Positions 12,101-21,190 of a DNA stretch of 64,000 nucleotides are shown in pieces. Positions within the stretch are counted from its first letter, which is position 1, and every line of letters begins with the position of its first letter. The stretch covers positions 13,931,001 to 13,995,000 of the forward strand of contig OX387610.1 in the NCBI GenBank assembly GCA_947568835.1, written 5' to 3'. The position numbers were made by a program, and so were the translations under genes. The DNA is from Protonemura montana (lineage: Eukaryota > Arthropoda > Insecta > Plecoptera > Nemouridae). The notes beneath the pieces were generated by a model, which saw only the letters and a program-made list of their open reading frames with translations, had not been told where the DNA came from and searched no databases.

Positions 12101-15100
12101 AATGGAAACGTGGAATAACACGTGGAATAAATTTGAAAAAAAAAATTCACAAAAATCGTCTCAAAAAGCCAGTGTCCAAGTAGCTCAATGGTTTAGAGCA
12201 ACACCCGCGACAGGTGGAGATCGGGGTCCAAGTAGCTCAATTGGTTAGAGCAACATCCGCGACAGGTGGAGATCGGGGTCCAAGTAGCTCAATGGATCGG
12301 AGCAACACCCGCGACAGGTGGTGATCGGGGTCCAAGTAGCTCAATTGGTTAGAGCAACATCCGCGACAGGTGGAGATCGGGGTCCAAGTAGCTCAATGGA
12401 TCGGAGCAACACCCGCGACAGGTGGTGATCGGGGTCCAAGTAGCTCAATTGGTTAGAGCAACACCCGTGACAGGTGGAGATCGGGGTTCGGGTCCCCGTT
12501 TGGGCATCAATTTTTGAGACGGTTATAGCGTTGATAATAATAAAATAGACTTGACTTATTTTTTCTGTTGCAACCTTTATGAAAAACAAATGTACATCTT
12601 TTACTTACCAGTGATTGACTTTCAATTATTATTATTTTTTTTTTTAATTCTTCTGTTTTCAAATTTCTGTTTTTAAAAATATTGGTCTGATTTAAAAAAA
12701 AAGACACGACAACATAGATTTGCAAAATTCTAGGCACGGTTTAGGGCTGAGAACCTATAGGTAATAAATACAAAACAATCTATGAAAACTTGTAAGAAAT
12801 GAATGTGGTTCAATATTAAATGCATGAGGACTTAAGTGTGTTATGTGTGATTTGAAACAAGATTGCGAGCCAACTGACCTGCACGACTTTTGTGTCCTTC
12901 TCAAGATTCGTCTCCAGGGGCACCAACAAGTCCACGTAGAAAGCTTTCAACTGAAAAACAAAACAGAAAAGAACATTTTATTAGAAATCAGACATTTTAA
13001 AGGCAAACCTCGATTTTACTTAAAAAAAGCTCCTAGAAAATTTCCGAAAACAAGAATAGCTAAAAAGCTTTCTACTAAAAAGTGCTGTATTTTTTAAAAA
13101 ACATATCATTTTTTTCCTCCGGAATTCGAGAGGAGTTTCATTCAGCAGAAATATTAGATTATTTCAGTTCAAAATAACAACAAAATCATAAAAAAATAAC
13201 AAAACAAAAATTCCTTGAAGCTTACAGATGAATAACTTCGGGTCGGTGATTTCTAATAATGTCGTAAAATTTGTCTGGCAAAAAAAAACTTTGTACAAAA
13301 CTTTTCATCAAACTTTCGTCTGGGGGTTCATTGTGGACTAAAGCTACATCGCAATCCCATTATGCCAGTTAATTAGTGTTAATTAGTTAAACATGCGGTT
13401 TCACTGGCGACGGGTCGAGGAAAAGTTCCGAATCAGCACGAGCTCGCCGGGAAAATTAGGTCTGGAAAAGTTTTCCTCAATTCTGTTTTCCATTATAAAA
13501 ATAAGGTGAAATGAAAATCGCTGTACCAACGAAGTTTGAGCTTTTTTTCTGATTAAATAACGTTGATATTTGGTCAGTTTGGAAATGAAAATAATGCCAG
13601 GAGTTGTAAAATTCACGGTAAGTGGAAAATTCTAGTTCTTGAGAAAGTTTTATGAATTCTTTCCAATTTCTTTCAGGCTTTCAAGACAAATAAAATGTAT
13701 ATTTTGCCTTTCTTCATGTTTAAAAAAATTGCGTAGAATGGTTGACGGACAGTTTTTTAATTGTATTGTTTATAAAACAAATATTTCAGAAGAAAATCTA
13801 AGAAAAGAACCGAATTTTTAGCACATTTAACTATTTTAGAGCTAGAGTAAGATATGTTGAATATTACTGAGAAAAGATTCAAATCAAATATGGCCAGTCT
13901 GGTCATATTTGATCATTTTATTTAGTGTCGATTCTTTAGTGGCACGTTAAATAATTAACAGGTCGTTAGCAAACAAGAAGTATTCTCTGATTGGTGAAGA
14001 CCAAGTAATTTAAAAACACTCTTAGGTTTTTCACGAACAAGTCAAAATATTTTGATAAGTGGAGAGAAAATAAATCGAAAAAAGTTTTTTTTGCACCAAA
14101 TTTATTGATTTTTAATGATATGGTCGCGTGAGTCTGAAAAAATTGGTCGGGTGTAAAACTTGAAGTGTATATAAAAGTAAAAACTTGAATAAAATTGAAA
14201 AATTCCAAACCTTTTCATGTTTTTTTAGACATATGCATTGCAATTAAAAAATATATTAAAAAAGTTGGTTTTCAAATGCTACTTACAAACAACTTATTTA
14301 GAGTAAAATATATTTTTTTTTAATAAGAAAAAATCCAGTATTTAAATAGTTTTTTTCCTCCACCTTACTTCTCGAAATCATTTTTATTAGCTGATTCATT
14401 AACAGATTGCCTCGAAAACTAATTCCCACATTCCGTTGCTACTACCAAAAAGCCTATACCGAAATTCAATTTAATTACAATTTTATTTTTGTCCATTCGA
14501 AACTCAATTAAAAAGGTACCAATATTTTCAAATATAAAACACATTTCCACGGGCAAACAGGATAAAAACACCTGCACTTCTAAACACAACGTATTTGAAC
14601 ATCGTCGCACCTAAACAATGTATCAAACAATCGGATGAATTACCTACTCAAACTGTCGCCCACTCGAACAAGCAATCAAATAATCACATTCAAATTTAAA
14701 TTCCGCTTCCGTTACCAATTCACACCGTTTTACGCGAAAGTGTCGCAAATACCAACTCAACCAAACTGAAATGCGTGCCCAGTCGAGCACGAGGACGAAA
14801 AGCATTTTGTACATTCGTAAATTGACATATTCCATGTTTTACCCTATAACGAAGGTTCACGTTACGCGATTTTGAAACCGGTAGAACGCTCGCTTGGATT
14901 TCGTTGGCCTAAATATTGATTATAATTTGAAAATTACATAGAAAATTTTACTTTACTGGATTTTATAAATATTCTAACATAGAAATAACCGAAAACTTTA
15001 CCTGTTATTTCGTAAACTTGTGCATAAAGCATAAAATGCGGTGTTGGCATCACCGAAACCTTGACGAAAGCTTCTAGCTGATTAATTAACCTCGTTGCAA

Positions 15101-17674
15101 TGAGTTGATTAACGTTGAGATGTAAAGAAAACACGTATAAAAGCAGAGAAAATCTAGGTGTGTACCCGGAAAACTATAGTTTTCCACGTTGTTTTCCCGA
15201 CAAAGGATTCTTACAGAGCAAAGTGAAGATGGGAAACCTGTATCTAAGTTCGTGTGCAGCACAATGTCTAATCCAGGAACGTATAATTAATCAATTCTAG
15301 GGTTACAATAAATTAAGGGGCTCCGGGCTCTTTATACATTGTAGCTGCTGCGTAGATAGGTACACGCGGTGCGTAACCTGAGATATTGTGCGTGCTGAAA
15401 TGGATCTCACTCTGTTACGCATGCTTCGATGTGCGTACAGTGGGGGAGTTTTGTGTGTCTGTTTTTTAAGGTCATGGGACTGGCAAACAAAAGGCAAAGA
15501 GTGGAGGGGAAGCGAGAAAATCTGTGCGCTAGCTTGTTTTGTAGTTTAAAGGAAAATGTGTTTTCATGTCTGCTTTTTGGAGGGGAATCAGATGACTTTT
15601 CCTGGTGCTTCTCTGTTGGAGCAATAGATGTTTTATTTTTTGTTTTTTAGAAACTATTGTTAACTTGCGACTAATGGTCAAATTTTTTGGTTAGAATTAC
15701 GCTTTTCGGATTTTTTTTTGCAAACCCGAACATTGTTAAAAACGTAAAAGCTTATTTTTCTAAAAAAAATTAGGAAAAGTCCAGAAGAGTATTGTCAAAT
15801 TATTTTGTTTTGCACATTTTTTGCTTCACACAAAAAAACACAGTCCCTAATACAAAATGTTTTAAAATTAGTCCTTTAGCTTAAAATGTGTTTGATCACA
15901 AAATTTTGTCCCTTTCATCGCTCGCAAAATATCCGCAATAGTTCCTACATACATATAAACCTAACAAACTCTCAACTCATTTCTGAATTTGCGTTTCAAT
16001 TAAACTATATCAATTCACCGCCAGTCAATTAATTAACCGTTTTAAACTTCAGATCTCGACAGGCAAATCTAATTTAACATATCGCCTACAGCCACCGACG
16101 AAGACAAGTGCATACCATTTTAATTATGATCTAGCGAGCTTATTAATTAGCTACCTGAAGACAGGCGAGATCAAAGGAGTAGAGATGCTGACAGCCACTA
16201 CTAGATTTAAGCGTTTGCTGGTTTTGTTATGATACCAAGCAAAGAATATGATTTTGCTTGGTGTAATGCATCAGGATGAAATCTTATTTAAATTGCAAAC
16301 GCTTGCAATGCGCGGGGTATTTTATTAATAAAACCGTCTCAAAAATTGATGCCCAAATGCCCCGTTTGGGCATCAATTTTTGAGACGGTTACAGTGTTGA
16401 TAATAATAAAATTTGGTTGGATATCAGAGACGAATCTAAGGTTAGGGCTGCTGGTTTTTGGATTGGACGGATGTGCAACAGTTATCGGTTAAGATCGTTT
16501 CATTACCTGTTGAGAGGTTGGGTAAGTTGGTGCATCAAAGAGAACTAAAGTTAAAAGACACTTTAATGTCTTGGTTGACGACAGCTTGAGTTTCTAAGAT
16601 TTCCCGAGTCTTGTTTGAAGATGTCTTAGAGTTTGGAGGACTTCTGTTAGGTATACATCAAACCAGATCACCACTAAAGTTAATAACTTTCAAAACAATC
16701 TGTAAACATTTAGATAACTGGATCCTGTAATACCTACTGTTATCCTGATTACCTTATTCTCATTTTTCGATTCTGGCTTACTAAAATTAAGTAGATTTTA
16801 TTTTACCTGCAAGTTAAGACTTAAGCTTAAACTGCAAGTCATGACATGGTCATGTACTTGGGTTGAAAGTTTTTAGAAACAAATCTGTCCAGAACTTTTT
16901 ATGTCAAGGGAATTATTTTTTTCAAAATAATATTGTTAGCCTTAGGTATTGGTTAGGTAAGATTAGGTTAGGTAAGGTTAGGTAAGGTTATATTAGGTTA
17001 TATATGGTTAGGTTAGGTTAGGTTAGGTTAGGTAAGGTTAGGTTATATTAGGTTGGGTTGGGTTAGGTTAGGTTAGGTTAGGTTAGGTTAGGTTAGGTTA
17101 GGTTAGGTTAGGTTAGGTTAGGTTGGGTTGGTTTAGGATGGGTTAGATTTGGTTATATTAGGTTAGGTTAGGTTAGGTTAGGTTAGGTTAGGTTAGGTTA
17201 GGTTAGGTTAGGTTAGGTTAGGTAAGGTTAGGTTAGGTTAGGTTAGGTAAGGTAAGAATAAGAGGTTAGGTTAGGTTAGGTTAGGTTCGATGAGGTTAGA
17301 TAAGGTTAGGTTAGGTTAGGTTAGGTAAGGTAAGAATAAGAGGTTAATAAGGTTAGGTTAGGTTCGATGAGATTAGATAAGGTTAGGTTAGGTTAGGTTA
17401 GGTAAGGTAAGAATAAGAGGTTAATAAGGTTAGGTTAGGTTAGGTTAGGTTAGGTTAGGTTAGGTTAGGTTAGGTTAGGTTAGGTTAGGTTAGGTTAGGT
17501 TAGGTTAGGTTAGGTTAGGTTAGGTTAGGTTAGGTTAGGTTAGGTAAGATTAGGTTAGGTTAGGTAAGGTAAGAATAAGAGGTTAAGTTAGGTTAATAAA
17601 GTTTGTACTCACGATGTTCATTTGCTGGTTCTGAATCTCCTTGTAGACGTCCACGATTTGCATCAAGGCTGAGC
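1..17674 (-). CDS. IRSp53: IRSp53/BAIAP2 homologue (I-BAR + SH3 adaptor), nine exons, both ends open
   Basis: Nine minus-strand segments, each bounded by AG and GT and joining without a phase break, give about 450 residues. The order is most of an I-BAR (IMD) helical bundle, a linker, an SH3 domain, a Ser/Thr-rich stretch and a Pro-rich stretch. Diagnostic insect-type strings are LKAFYVDLLVPLETNLEKDT, KKQRKKNKG, MTQERRRYGFVLERQC and the SH3 signature GWFPLAYTE. In the family, the I-BAR dimer binds PI(4,5)P2-rich membrane and bends it outward, while SH3 recruits WAVE, Ena/VASP or Eps8-type actin regulators; the protein acts downstream of Rac/Cdc42 in filopodia and lamellipodia. The N-terminal I-BAR helix is not in the exons found, and the C-terminus runs off the window. 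No CRIB-like motif is obvious in the linker. Family assignment is very secure; the exact isoform structure is inferred. Confidence 0.95.
113..1303 (-). other. IRSp53 intron
   Basis: It contains one reversed copy of the 92-bp unit of family C (about 780-905). Around 430-660 there is weakly tRNA/SINE-like unique sequence that I cannot assign. No exon is seen. Confidence 0.6.
780..905 (-). mobile_element. Family C element, single unit
   Basis: The reverse complement matches the 92-bp unit at 9810-10177: TTCAACTATAAGTTGGATC, TAGCTCACAGAAAC, TTTCACTGCATGTGATTGG and AAGTCGTCATGGCAA. It is flanked by the same GGTTTTACCAAAATG arm. Confidence 0.8.
1304..1535 (-). CDS. IRSp53: IRSp53 Ser/Thr-rich C-terminal exon
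   Basis: 232 nt encoding (N)SPTHQRMLSYDSNNSTSTTT, a TPATPMNGM stretch, a Met/Ser-rich stretch and TMFGDTLLHRSTAKQ. Composition is disordered and Ser/Thr-rich, with an ACG/TCG trinucleotide-like run at about 1430-1500. The acceptor is GATTTCTTTCAG and the donor GTAGGC. If the donor is not used, the frame stays open into the intron for another 25 codons, to a stop near 1226. Confidence 0.87.
1931..2018 (-). mobile_element. Tail fragment of family B (5S-derived) SINE
   Basis: Reads TGTTTAACGACGCACTGTT and CATCTGGCCATGCGGCACTGG on the plus strand, the reverse complement of the common 3' tail of the 5S-derived SINEs at 19.4, 27.0, 43.1 and 60.5 kb. No head is present. Confidence 0.7.
2099..2269 (+). 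mobile_element. Family A foldback SINE, tRNA 3' half in both arms
   Basis: Inverted arms centred near 2155. The left arm contains TCTCAAAAATTGATGCCCAA and the right TTGGGCATCAATTTTTGAGA. Between them a T-arm sequence appears in both orientations (GACTCGAAC and GGTTCGATTCC). The right side continues into the family's 3' body (CCCCGCGCATTGCAAGCG). The 12-bp repeats AACTTTAAGATA at 2087-2098 and 2270-2281 are a target-site duplication. Confidence 0.85.
2305..2560 (-). CDS. IRSp53: IRSp53 SH3-domain exon
   Basis: 256 nt. After a basic lead (TLTRRPKSIAVERGAW) it encodes a complete SH3 domain. The ALYDY-like segment is ARSLYAYLSSGDNQLSF, followed by LEGDVIALM, the RT/n-Src loop, the binding-groove Trp in KGWQFGE and the closing GWFPLAYTE strand. 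The pattern is that of BAIAP2 (GWFPFSYT), including the ligand-contact W, P and Y. The acceptor is TTTTTTCCTATTCCAG and the donor GTGAGT, the exon ending two bases into a codon. Confidence 0.97.
2561..3213 (-). other. IRSp53 intron, nothing recognised
   Basis: AT-rich unique sequence; no repeat family of this window and no additional exon was seen. Confidence 0.6.
3214..3368 (-). CDS. IRSp53: IRSp53 linker exon between I-BAR and SH3
   Basis: 155 nt encoding RLSIASQLRKTKSMDASCLD through DFNLTASTHSLAQ. It is low in hydrophobic residues and Ser/Thr-rich, as expected for the disordered linker. The phase (1 nt in, 1 nt out) fits both neighbours, which supports it more than sequence similarity does. 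The acceptor is CACCTCCTGGCAG and the donor GTAAGT. Confidence 0.88.
3545..3723. repeat. Family D repeat fragment in IRSp53 intron
   Basis: Shares GGTTTTGAATGCTAAGTAAA, AAATTTCCCGACGTTTCGTA and AGCAGTCCTGACAATTTT with the hairpin element at 24.5-25.2 kb. It ends with the family terminus GAGTCTAAAAACCATA. Confidence 0.85.
4127..4284. repeat. Family D repeat fragment abutting a splice donor
   Basis: Starts with TTTTTAGACTCATGTCTACT (family terminus) and runs through GGGTTTTGAATGCTAAGTGA, AACGTTTTGTAACTTGTAC and AGGAGTCCTG. It stops about 13 bases from the donor of exon 4297-4556. Confidence 0.85.
4297..4556 (-). CDS. IRSp53: IRSp53 I-BAR C-terminal helix and start of linker
   Basis: 260 nt (86 codons plus 2 nt). 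It begins AMTQERRRYGFVLERQCSLA, the strongly conserved I-BAR motif, continues through the AYHTQGSVILNQHLEEWQDI region and ends with an acidic Ser/Pro linker (SPRSPNLDDD). The acceptor is TTTTGCCCACCAG and the donor GTATGT. A family D repeat fragment begins only about 13 bases into the downstream intron. Confidence 0.96.
5645..5862. repeat. Two copies of family F 34-mer
   Basis: GCAGCCCGCAGATCAAACC plus TGGCTCCTCCACC near 5650-5686, and GCAACCCGCAAAGCAAACTT plus GGCTCCTCCACT near 5822-5856. The same string recurs at 41.94 and 63.11 kb. The sequence around each copy is not similar. Confidence 0.7.
6388..6540. repeat. Family D repeat, short palindromic copy
   Basis: GGCTTTGAATGCTAAGTA and its inverse TACTTAGCATTCGAAACCC face each other around 6440. 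They are followed by AAAACTAGTGCTAAATTTAC and a degraded terminus (ACATGAGTCTTAAAAC). Confidence 0.75.
7672..7790. other. CpG-rich islet in intron
   Basis: A GC-rich patch in AT-rich DNA with a direct repeat GCGGCGTCTGCACCGTCGC and the strings CGCGACGCC and CGACGTCAC. There is no clear reading frame. It may be a regulatory or unannotated exonic segment. Confidence 0.3.
9634..9699 (-). CDS. IRSp53: IRSp53 I-BAR exon
   Basis: 22 codons in phase 0, encoding NMQLLEEERTKLDAFCEQSL plus KT. It joins the following A-M-T-Q-E exon as in the family, where this is the turn into the last I-BAR helix. The acceptor is CTGATTTCAG and the donor GTGAGT. A 92-bp tandem array begins about 95 bases upstream on the acceptor side. 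Confidence 0.93.
9793..10225 (+). repeat. Family C array: four tandem 92-bp units inside inverted arms
   Basis: Units start (TCAACTATA) at 9810, 9902, 9994 and 10086, with a truncated fifth at 10178, giving a constant 92-bp period with few substitutions. The array is bracketed by GGTTTTACCAAAAT on the left and ATTTTGGTAAAAATCGAACC on the right, which are inverted relative to each other. Single or decayed copies lie at 780-905 and about 61,880-61,985. Confidence 0.9.
10572..10646. repeat. Degraded family D terminus
   Basis: ATCAAAACTAGTTCTACG and GGCATGAGTCACCATA resemble the family D end (AAAACTAGTGCTAAG ... GACATGAGTCTAAAAACCAT). It ends about 20 bases from the donor of exon 10667-10804. 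Confidence 0.5.
10667..10804 (-). CDS. IRSp53: IRSp53 I-BAR exon with basic patch
   Basis: 46 codons in phase 0, from CEQKRFLQQHKQRSESYSKA to GLAMDKEVK. The KKQRKKNKG run matches the position of the basic patch (KKLRKKSQG in mammals) that binds phosphoinositides. The acceptor is ACATTTTTCAG and the donor GTTTGT. A degraded family D fragment ends about 20 bases inside the intron on the donor side. Confidence 0.95.
10805..12150 (-). other. IRSp53 intron, AT-rich with simple repeats
   Basis: Very AT-rich; short ATT and TAATA microsatellite runs at about 11,140-11,250 (TATAATATAATATAATATAA). Nothing coding is recognised. Confidence 0.6.
12155..12547 (+). mobile_element. Family A tRNA-like SINE with six-unit head array
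   Basis: Left arm CGTCTCAAAAA, then units starting GTCCAAGTAGCTCAA at 12174, 12226, 12278, 12330, 12382 and 12434, an exact 52-bp period. Each carries a Pol III box A (TAGCTCAATTGG). Only the last unit continues into box B (GGTTCGGGTCC) and the acceptor strand TTTGGGCA, ending at 12506. That 73-nt unit folds as a cloverleaf: acceptor GTCCAAG/TTTGGGC, D stem GCTC/GAGC, T stem CGGGG/CCCCG. The right arm TTTTTGAGACGG follows. No clear target-site duplication was found for this copy. Confidence 0.9.
12879..12950 (-). CDS. IRSp53: IRSp53 I-BAR exon
   Basis: Exactly 24 codons, phase 0 to phase 0. Encodes LKAFYVDLLVPLETNLEKDT followed by KVVQ, one of the best conserved I-BAR helix segments of insect IRSp53. 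The acceptor is TGTTTTTCAG and the donor GTCAGT. Confidence 0.95.
12951..15955 (-). other. IRSp53 intron, no recognised element
   Basis: AT-rich; one 14-bp hairpin at about 13,883-13,914 (TCAAATATGGCCAG facing CTGGTCATATTTGA). Several open frames of about 60-80 codons show no recognisable domain. Confidence 0.55.
15960..16195. promoter_or_regulatory. Possible intronic enhancer (homeodomain-site cluster)
   Basis: Non-repetitive stretch with TCAATTAATTAACC, TTTTAATTATG and TTATTAATTAGC, i.e. several TAATTA-type homeodomain cores within 200 bp. Inference only; such cores are common by chance in AT-rich DNA. Confidence 0.2.
16276..16412 (+). mobile_element. Family A foldback SINE without tRNA interior
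   Basis: Starts with the 3' body in reverse (TTGCAAACGCTTGCAATGCG). The arms CCGTCTCAAAAATTGATGCC and GGCATCAATTTTTGAGACGG meet almost directly, with only a few bases between, ending GTTGATAATAATAAAAT. No tRNA box A is present. Confidence 0.85.
16942..17596 (+). repeat. Interstitial telomere-type (TTAGG)n array
   Basis: About 650 bp of GGTTA pentamers with interspersed variants. One derived block, built around GGTAAGGTAAGAATAAGAGG, recurs four times, near 17,250, 17,325, 17,400 and 17,565. (TTAGG)n is the canonical arthropod telomere repeat. The array ends about 17-20 bases from the 5' splice site of exon 17613-17674, so the sense transcript carries (CCUAA)n just inside the intron. Confidence 0.95.
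17613..17674 (-). CDS. IRSp53: IRSp53 I-BAR exon (first one found)
   Basis: Encodes (G)SALMQIVDVYKEIQNQQMNI, an I-BAR helix segment. The acceptor is TTTGAATGTTTCAG and the donor GTGAGT. The 62 nt start with the last two bases of a Gly codon, so the missing upstream exon must end in phase 1 with a G; the exon ends in phase 0 and fits the next exon. Its donor lies only about 17-20 bases from the end of a (TTAGG)n array. Confidence 0.93.
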
Positions 17675-19330
17675 CTGAAACATTCAAAAGAAAACACACG
17701 TTTAGAACACAAGACAACACAACCAGCATTTTCTTTGTCGTCGACAAGTTTTCCGACATTTTCTGGGTGGGAAAGCGGGTGCCGGTATCAGCCTCCCGTT
17801 GTAACGTGGGCAGCCACTTCAATTCTCCTTAGAGCTAACTACAGGATTGTATCTTTAATTCGCTGCTCGGTGCCCAGTCTCTAGTTTTCACCACCGACCA
17901 CGAGCAATTGTACTTTATCGAATGTGGAATTCCTCGAGGCTATAAAACCGAAATAAAATAATATTTGTGCGATATTCTGAAAGATTGCTGAGTGGTTAAT
18001 AGCATCGTCCGTTCATAAACCTATTACATTATTTTTTAAAAGGTTAATAAAATCGAGCGTTGAAAATATTTGATATTGCAAAATAATCGCTTATGAATTT
18101 TTAAATGTCCTTTATGTTTTTATGGCTGAACAATGATTTATGTTTATGTTTTTACAATTTGATTGCTTCAGCTAAAAACCTGGCCGATGAAAAAAAAATA
18201 ACTGCTTAAAAAATAAGTAAAAAATTGTATCCTTGAGTATTGTTGTAAGTGTCTTCTTTTCTTTCAGATTTTAGTTGACTTTGATGAAGATTGAAAATTT
18301 GACCGAAATTTTGGAAGCAGATTAATAAAATATGACTGCATTCACCTAAATGCTATTTTAAGATGTGAAATCTAAAAATCTAAAAATCTAAATCTAAATT
18401 TAATGTTTTTATGTTTATCATTTTTATAAGCATAAAAGTTCAAAATAGTCTTTAAAATTGAATAGATACATACAAATTTGTTAATAAGTATTTAAACTTT
18501 AAATTTTTCCTTTACAGTTTATTTATTTCACAATTAGTTTATTTTCATGAGAACGCACTGGTGAATTACACGCACTTTTGTAATTCTACTGTGTTTAGGT
18601 TGTTAAGAAATCTGTAAATATCTTCCAGAATGTTGGCTAAAAAAAGGAAAATCTTGAAATGAACATAACGAGTGTCCAGTGTGTACTGACTTGAGTTGAA
18701 AATGGAAAATGGGAAAATGGTTTGACTAGCCGTTAAAATACTTCACTTCTTCAAAATGTTGGGCATTTTCTTAGGGAACGAACAGGTGCACGATCCAGGT
18801 TGGATGTTGGAGGGGTTGGATTGGGGGGCTGGGGCTAGACTTTGTACATAACGGGTTGGGCCATCACCTAGAATCCTTGGGGCTTGAAAATTAATTGAAA
18901 AACGAACCTCCTGATACATCGTTGACAAATTCGAGGGGAAACTTTGTCTGGATGTTATATTAATTTAATTATAATATTTGATTTATTAGCAAAGATTCCC
19001 TTCCTGTGACAATATTAACTTAACTCTAAAGTGTCTTACGATTGTACAATCTTTTGCTCCATGTATGCTTCAAGTAAATCCATGGTTACTTCTTCCTAGC
19101 TGTCCATGTACAAATACATAGGAAATATCTCAAGATAAAAAATCAGAATACTGGATTTTAGGATCATGTCTCTCTTTTCTAACCAATTAGCTGTGTCATC
19201 CAAAATACTAATGGGTAGATTTTTTCCGATGTTACTTTATTAAGCATCTTACTTTATTAAGGAGATCATCTGTTTTGCTTCTTCTACGATATCAAAAGTA
19301 CTAAATCTTGTGAACAATTTTCTTGATTGG
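17675..19330. other. Upstream intron or intergenic DNA, nothing assigned
   Basis: The first 148 bases upstream of exon 17613-17674 stay open in the exon's frame back to an ATG at about 17,822. The rest is AT-rich with short repeats such as AAATCTAAAAATCTAAAAATC near 18,370. No exon recognised. Confidence 0.5.
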
Positions 19331-19333
19331 TTG

Positions 19334-19916
19334 ATTAGTGGGGTTTTACGACGCACTGTTTTGACATCTGGCCCTGCGGCACTGGTCTAACTGGATGATG
19401 ATAAAGATGATGGTCAACCTAACCTAGCCTAGCCTAGAAGGGAGGAGAGGAAACCCAGTGCCGGCACGTAGCCTACTCCTGTCGAAGACCATGGGGACCA
19501 CCGGCTTAATGTCCCTTCCGAAGGACGGTACAACGCGAACAACAAGATTCCTCCACAAATCCATGCTGTCGAGAGGTTGATAAGCAAGGCGAGTGAAGTT
19601 GCTGTACTAACTTTCATCCCTCCAACCTCTCTCCCGAACAGAACTGGTCATGTGTATGATGGTCACCCATCCAATACCTGACCCAGCGCAGTGTTGCTTA
19701 ACTTTCATCCCTCCAACCTCTCTCCCGAACAGAACTGGTCATGTGTATGATAGTCACCCATCCAATACCTGACTCAGCGCAGTGTTGCTTAACTTTCATC
19801 CCTCCAACCTCTCTCCCGAACAGAACAGGTCATGTGTATGATAGTCACCCATCCAATACCTGACTCAGCGCAGTGTTGCTTAACTTCGGTGATTTTATGA
19901 GTACCGGTGTTTCCAA
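19334..19916 (-). mobile_element. Family B 5S-derived SINE, three head units
   Basis: In element orientation it starts with 5S-like sequence (GTTGGAAACACCGGTACTCA, then ATCACCGAAGTTAAGCAACA), followed by 91-bp repeats of 5S-like plus CATGACCAGTTCTGTTCGGG sequence. The body is GGATTTGTGGAGGAAT and GGGACATTAAGCCGGTGG; the tail GCCAGATGTCAAAACAGTGC ends near 19,334. Confidence 0.9.
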
Positions 19917-20924
19917 CACGGTAAAACTTCCGACTCGTTTAAAAATATTGCAAGATTTTGTTGATTTTCATTGAGCAATAAAAATGAAGTTTCAAATAAA
20001 AAATGAAATGCAAGAAATACTGATTATAAAGTTTATAAAAATAAAATCCTAGTAGAAAGGAGCTGCAGTTTTCTCGTCAGTTCAACGTAATTTCCGAGAA
20101 CGATCGAAGAAAGCAACGAGAAACACAACCCAATTCAATCGAAGAAACCACAAGATGAAACTTTCCAGCAACAAACTACACCCGAGTAAATGAGACTACT
20201 GATGAAGAACTCAAGCTGAGCTGTAAAGCTCAACGCTTCAGACAAGATCTTTGACAAATTCCACACCACTCCATCAATGCCACAAACTTTCTTAACAGAA
20301 AGCGTCACATTTTACCAGACTCAAAGATAACCGACACATTTTCCTGGACCAAGAGTCCAGACTTTTGATAGAAGTGTCACGGGATCAGAGTCTTGAGACA
20401 TGTCTAAGAGCTGTCAGTAAAGTAGGGAGGAAAGGAGGGCAGATTGGTGGCCGGAGCAGGATACTTGGGAATTAGTTGCAGGAAAAGGGAGCCAGTGCAC
20501 AAAGACGTAATCTTTAGGATAGAAGAGGAAAGAGGGTAGGGGAGGGTTGCCACTATTCGTTTCCGATTTTGGTACGTCTCTTCACTTCCGGCTAGACGAA
20601 GGTCACGTGGATGACTTTTTGCAGTGAAATTGGGGAATGTGGACGAACCATAGAAATGTGTGTGTGTCTGTGTTTTTTTTTTAGAAGTCTTGACACGTTT
20701 TCTTTTTGGATGAGAAGGAAAATGGGATCGGGAGACTTGAATGGGCGCCGCGGTAATCGTATTTCTCTTGCAAGTGGATAATGGTGGTGGAGGCAAGAAG
20801 ATGCGAGATTCATGTTTGAAAGCGCTATCATCTCATGTGAATATTGATCTTATTTTAGTTTTTTAGTAGCCCAAGTTTTTTTTATCTTGTTGGTTACTGG
20901 CAAATACATCTAGTACATTACGCA

Positions 20925-21190
20925 ATTGAGTTGTTAGGTGAAGTCAGAGGACCATTGTTAGTGTTAAACTTGCTGCTGAGCAAACGAGGTCGGCAACACG
21001 TGGTGACGGTAGTTGCCGCCCGATCGTGCTCGTGGCTTCTTTTTAACAAGCCTATACAATAAAATAATTACGATTCAAAATATCGCGAAACATGTTTATC
21101 AATCGTTGAGGTTAGCATTAATAAAGATTAATTGAGCGTAAACCAGACTCAAATGCGAGTAATCTGCGAGAAATAACGATTTTCTTTCTC
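20925..21190 (+). repeat. Family E dispersed repeat
   Basis: Contains TGCTGAGCAAACGAGGTCGG, TTTATCAATCGTTGAGGTTA and AATGCGAGTAATCTGCGAGA, all shared with copies at 27.6 kb (direct) and 34.2 and 25.4 kb (inverted). Confidence 0.8.

Noticed and set aside
12174..12506. Cluster of genuine tRNA genes or a CRISPR array
   Set aside because: Five of six units lack the T arm and acceptor 3' strand, the anticodon loop lacks U33, and there are no unique spacers. A SINE head array explains it.
16942..17596. True chromosome end
   Set aside because: The repeat is followed within about 20 bases by an IRSp53 exon and lies inside the gene, so it is interstitial.
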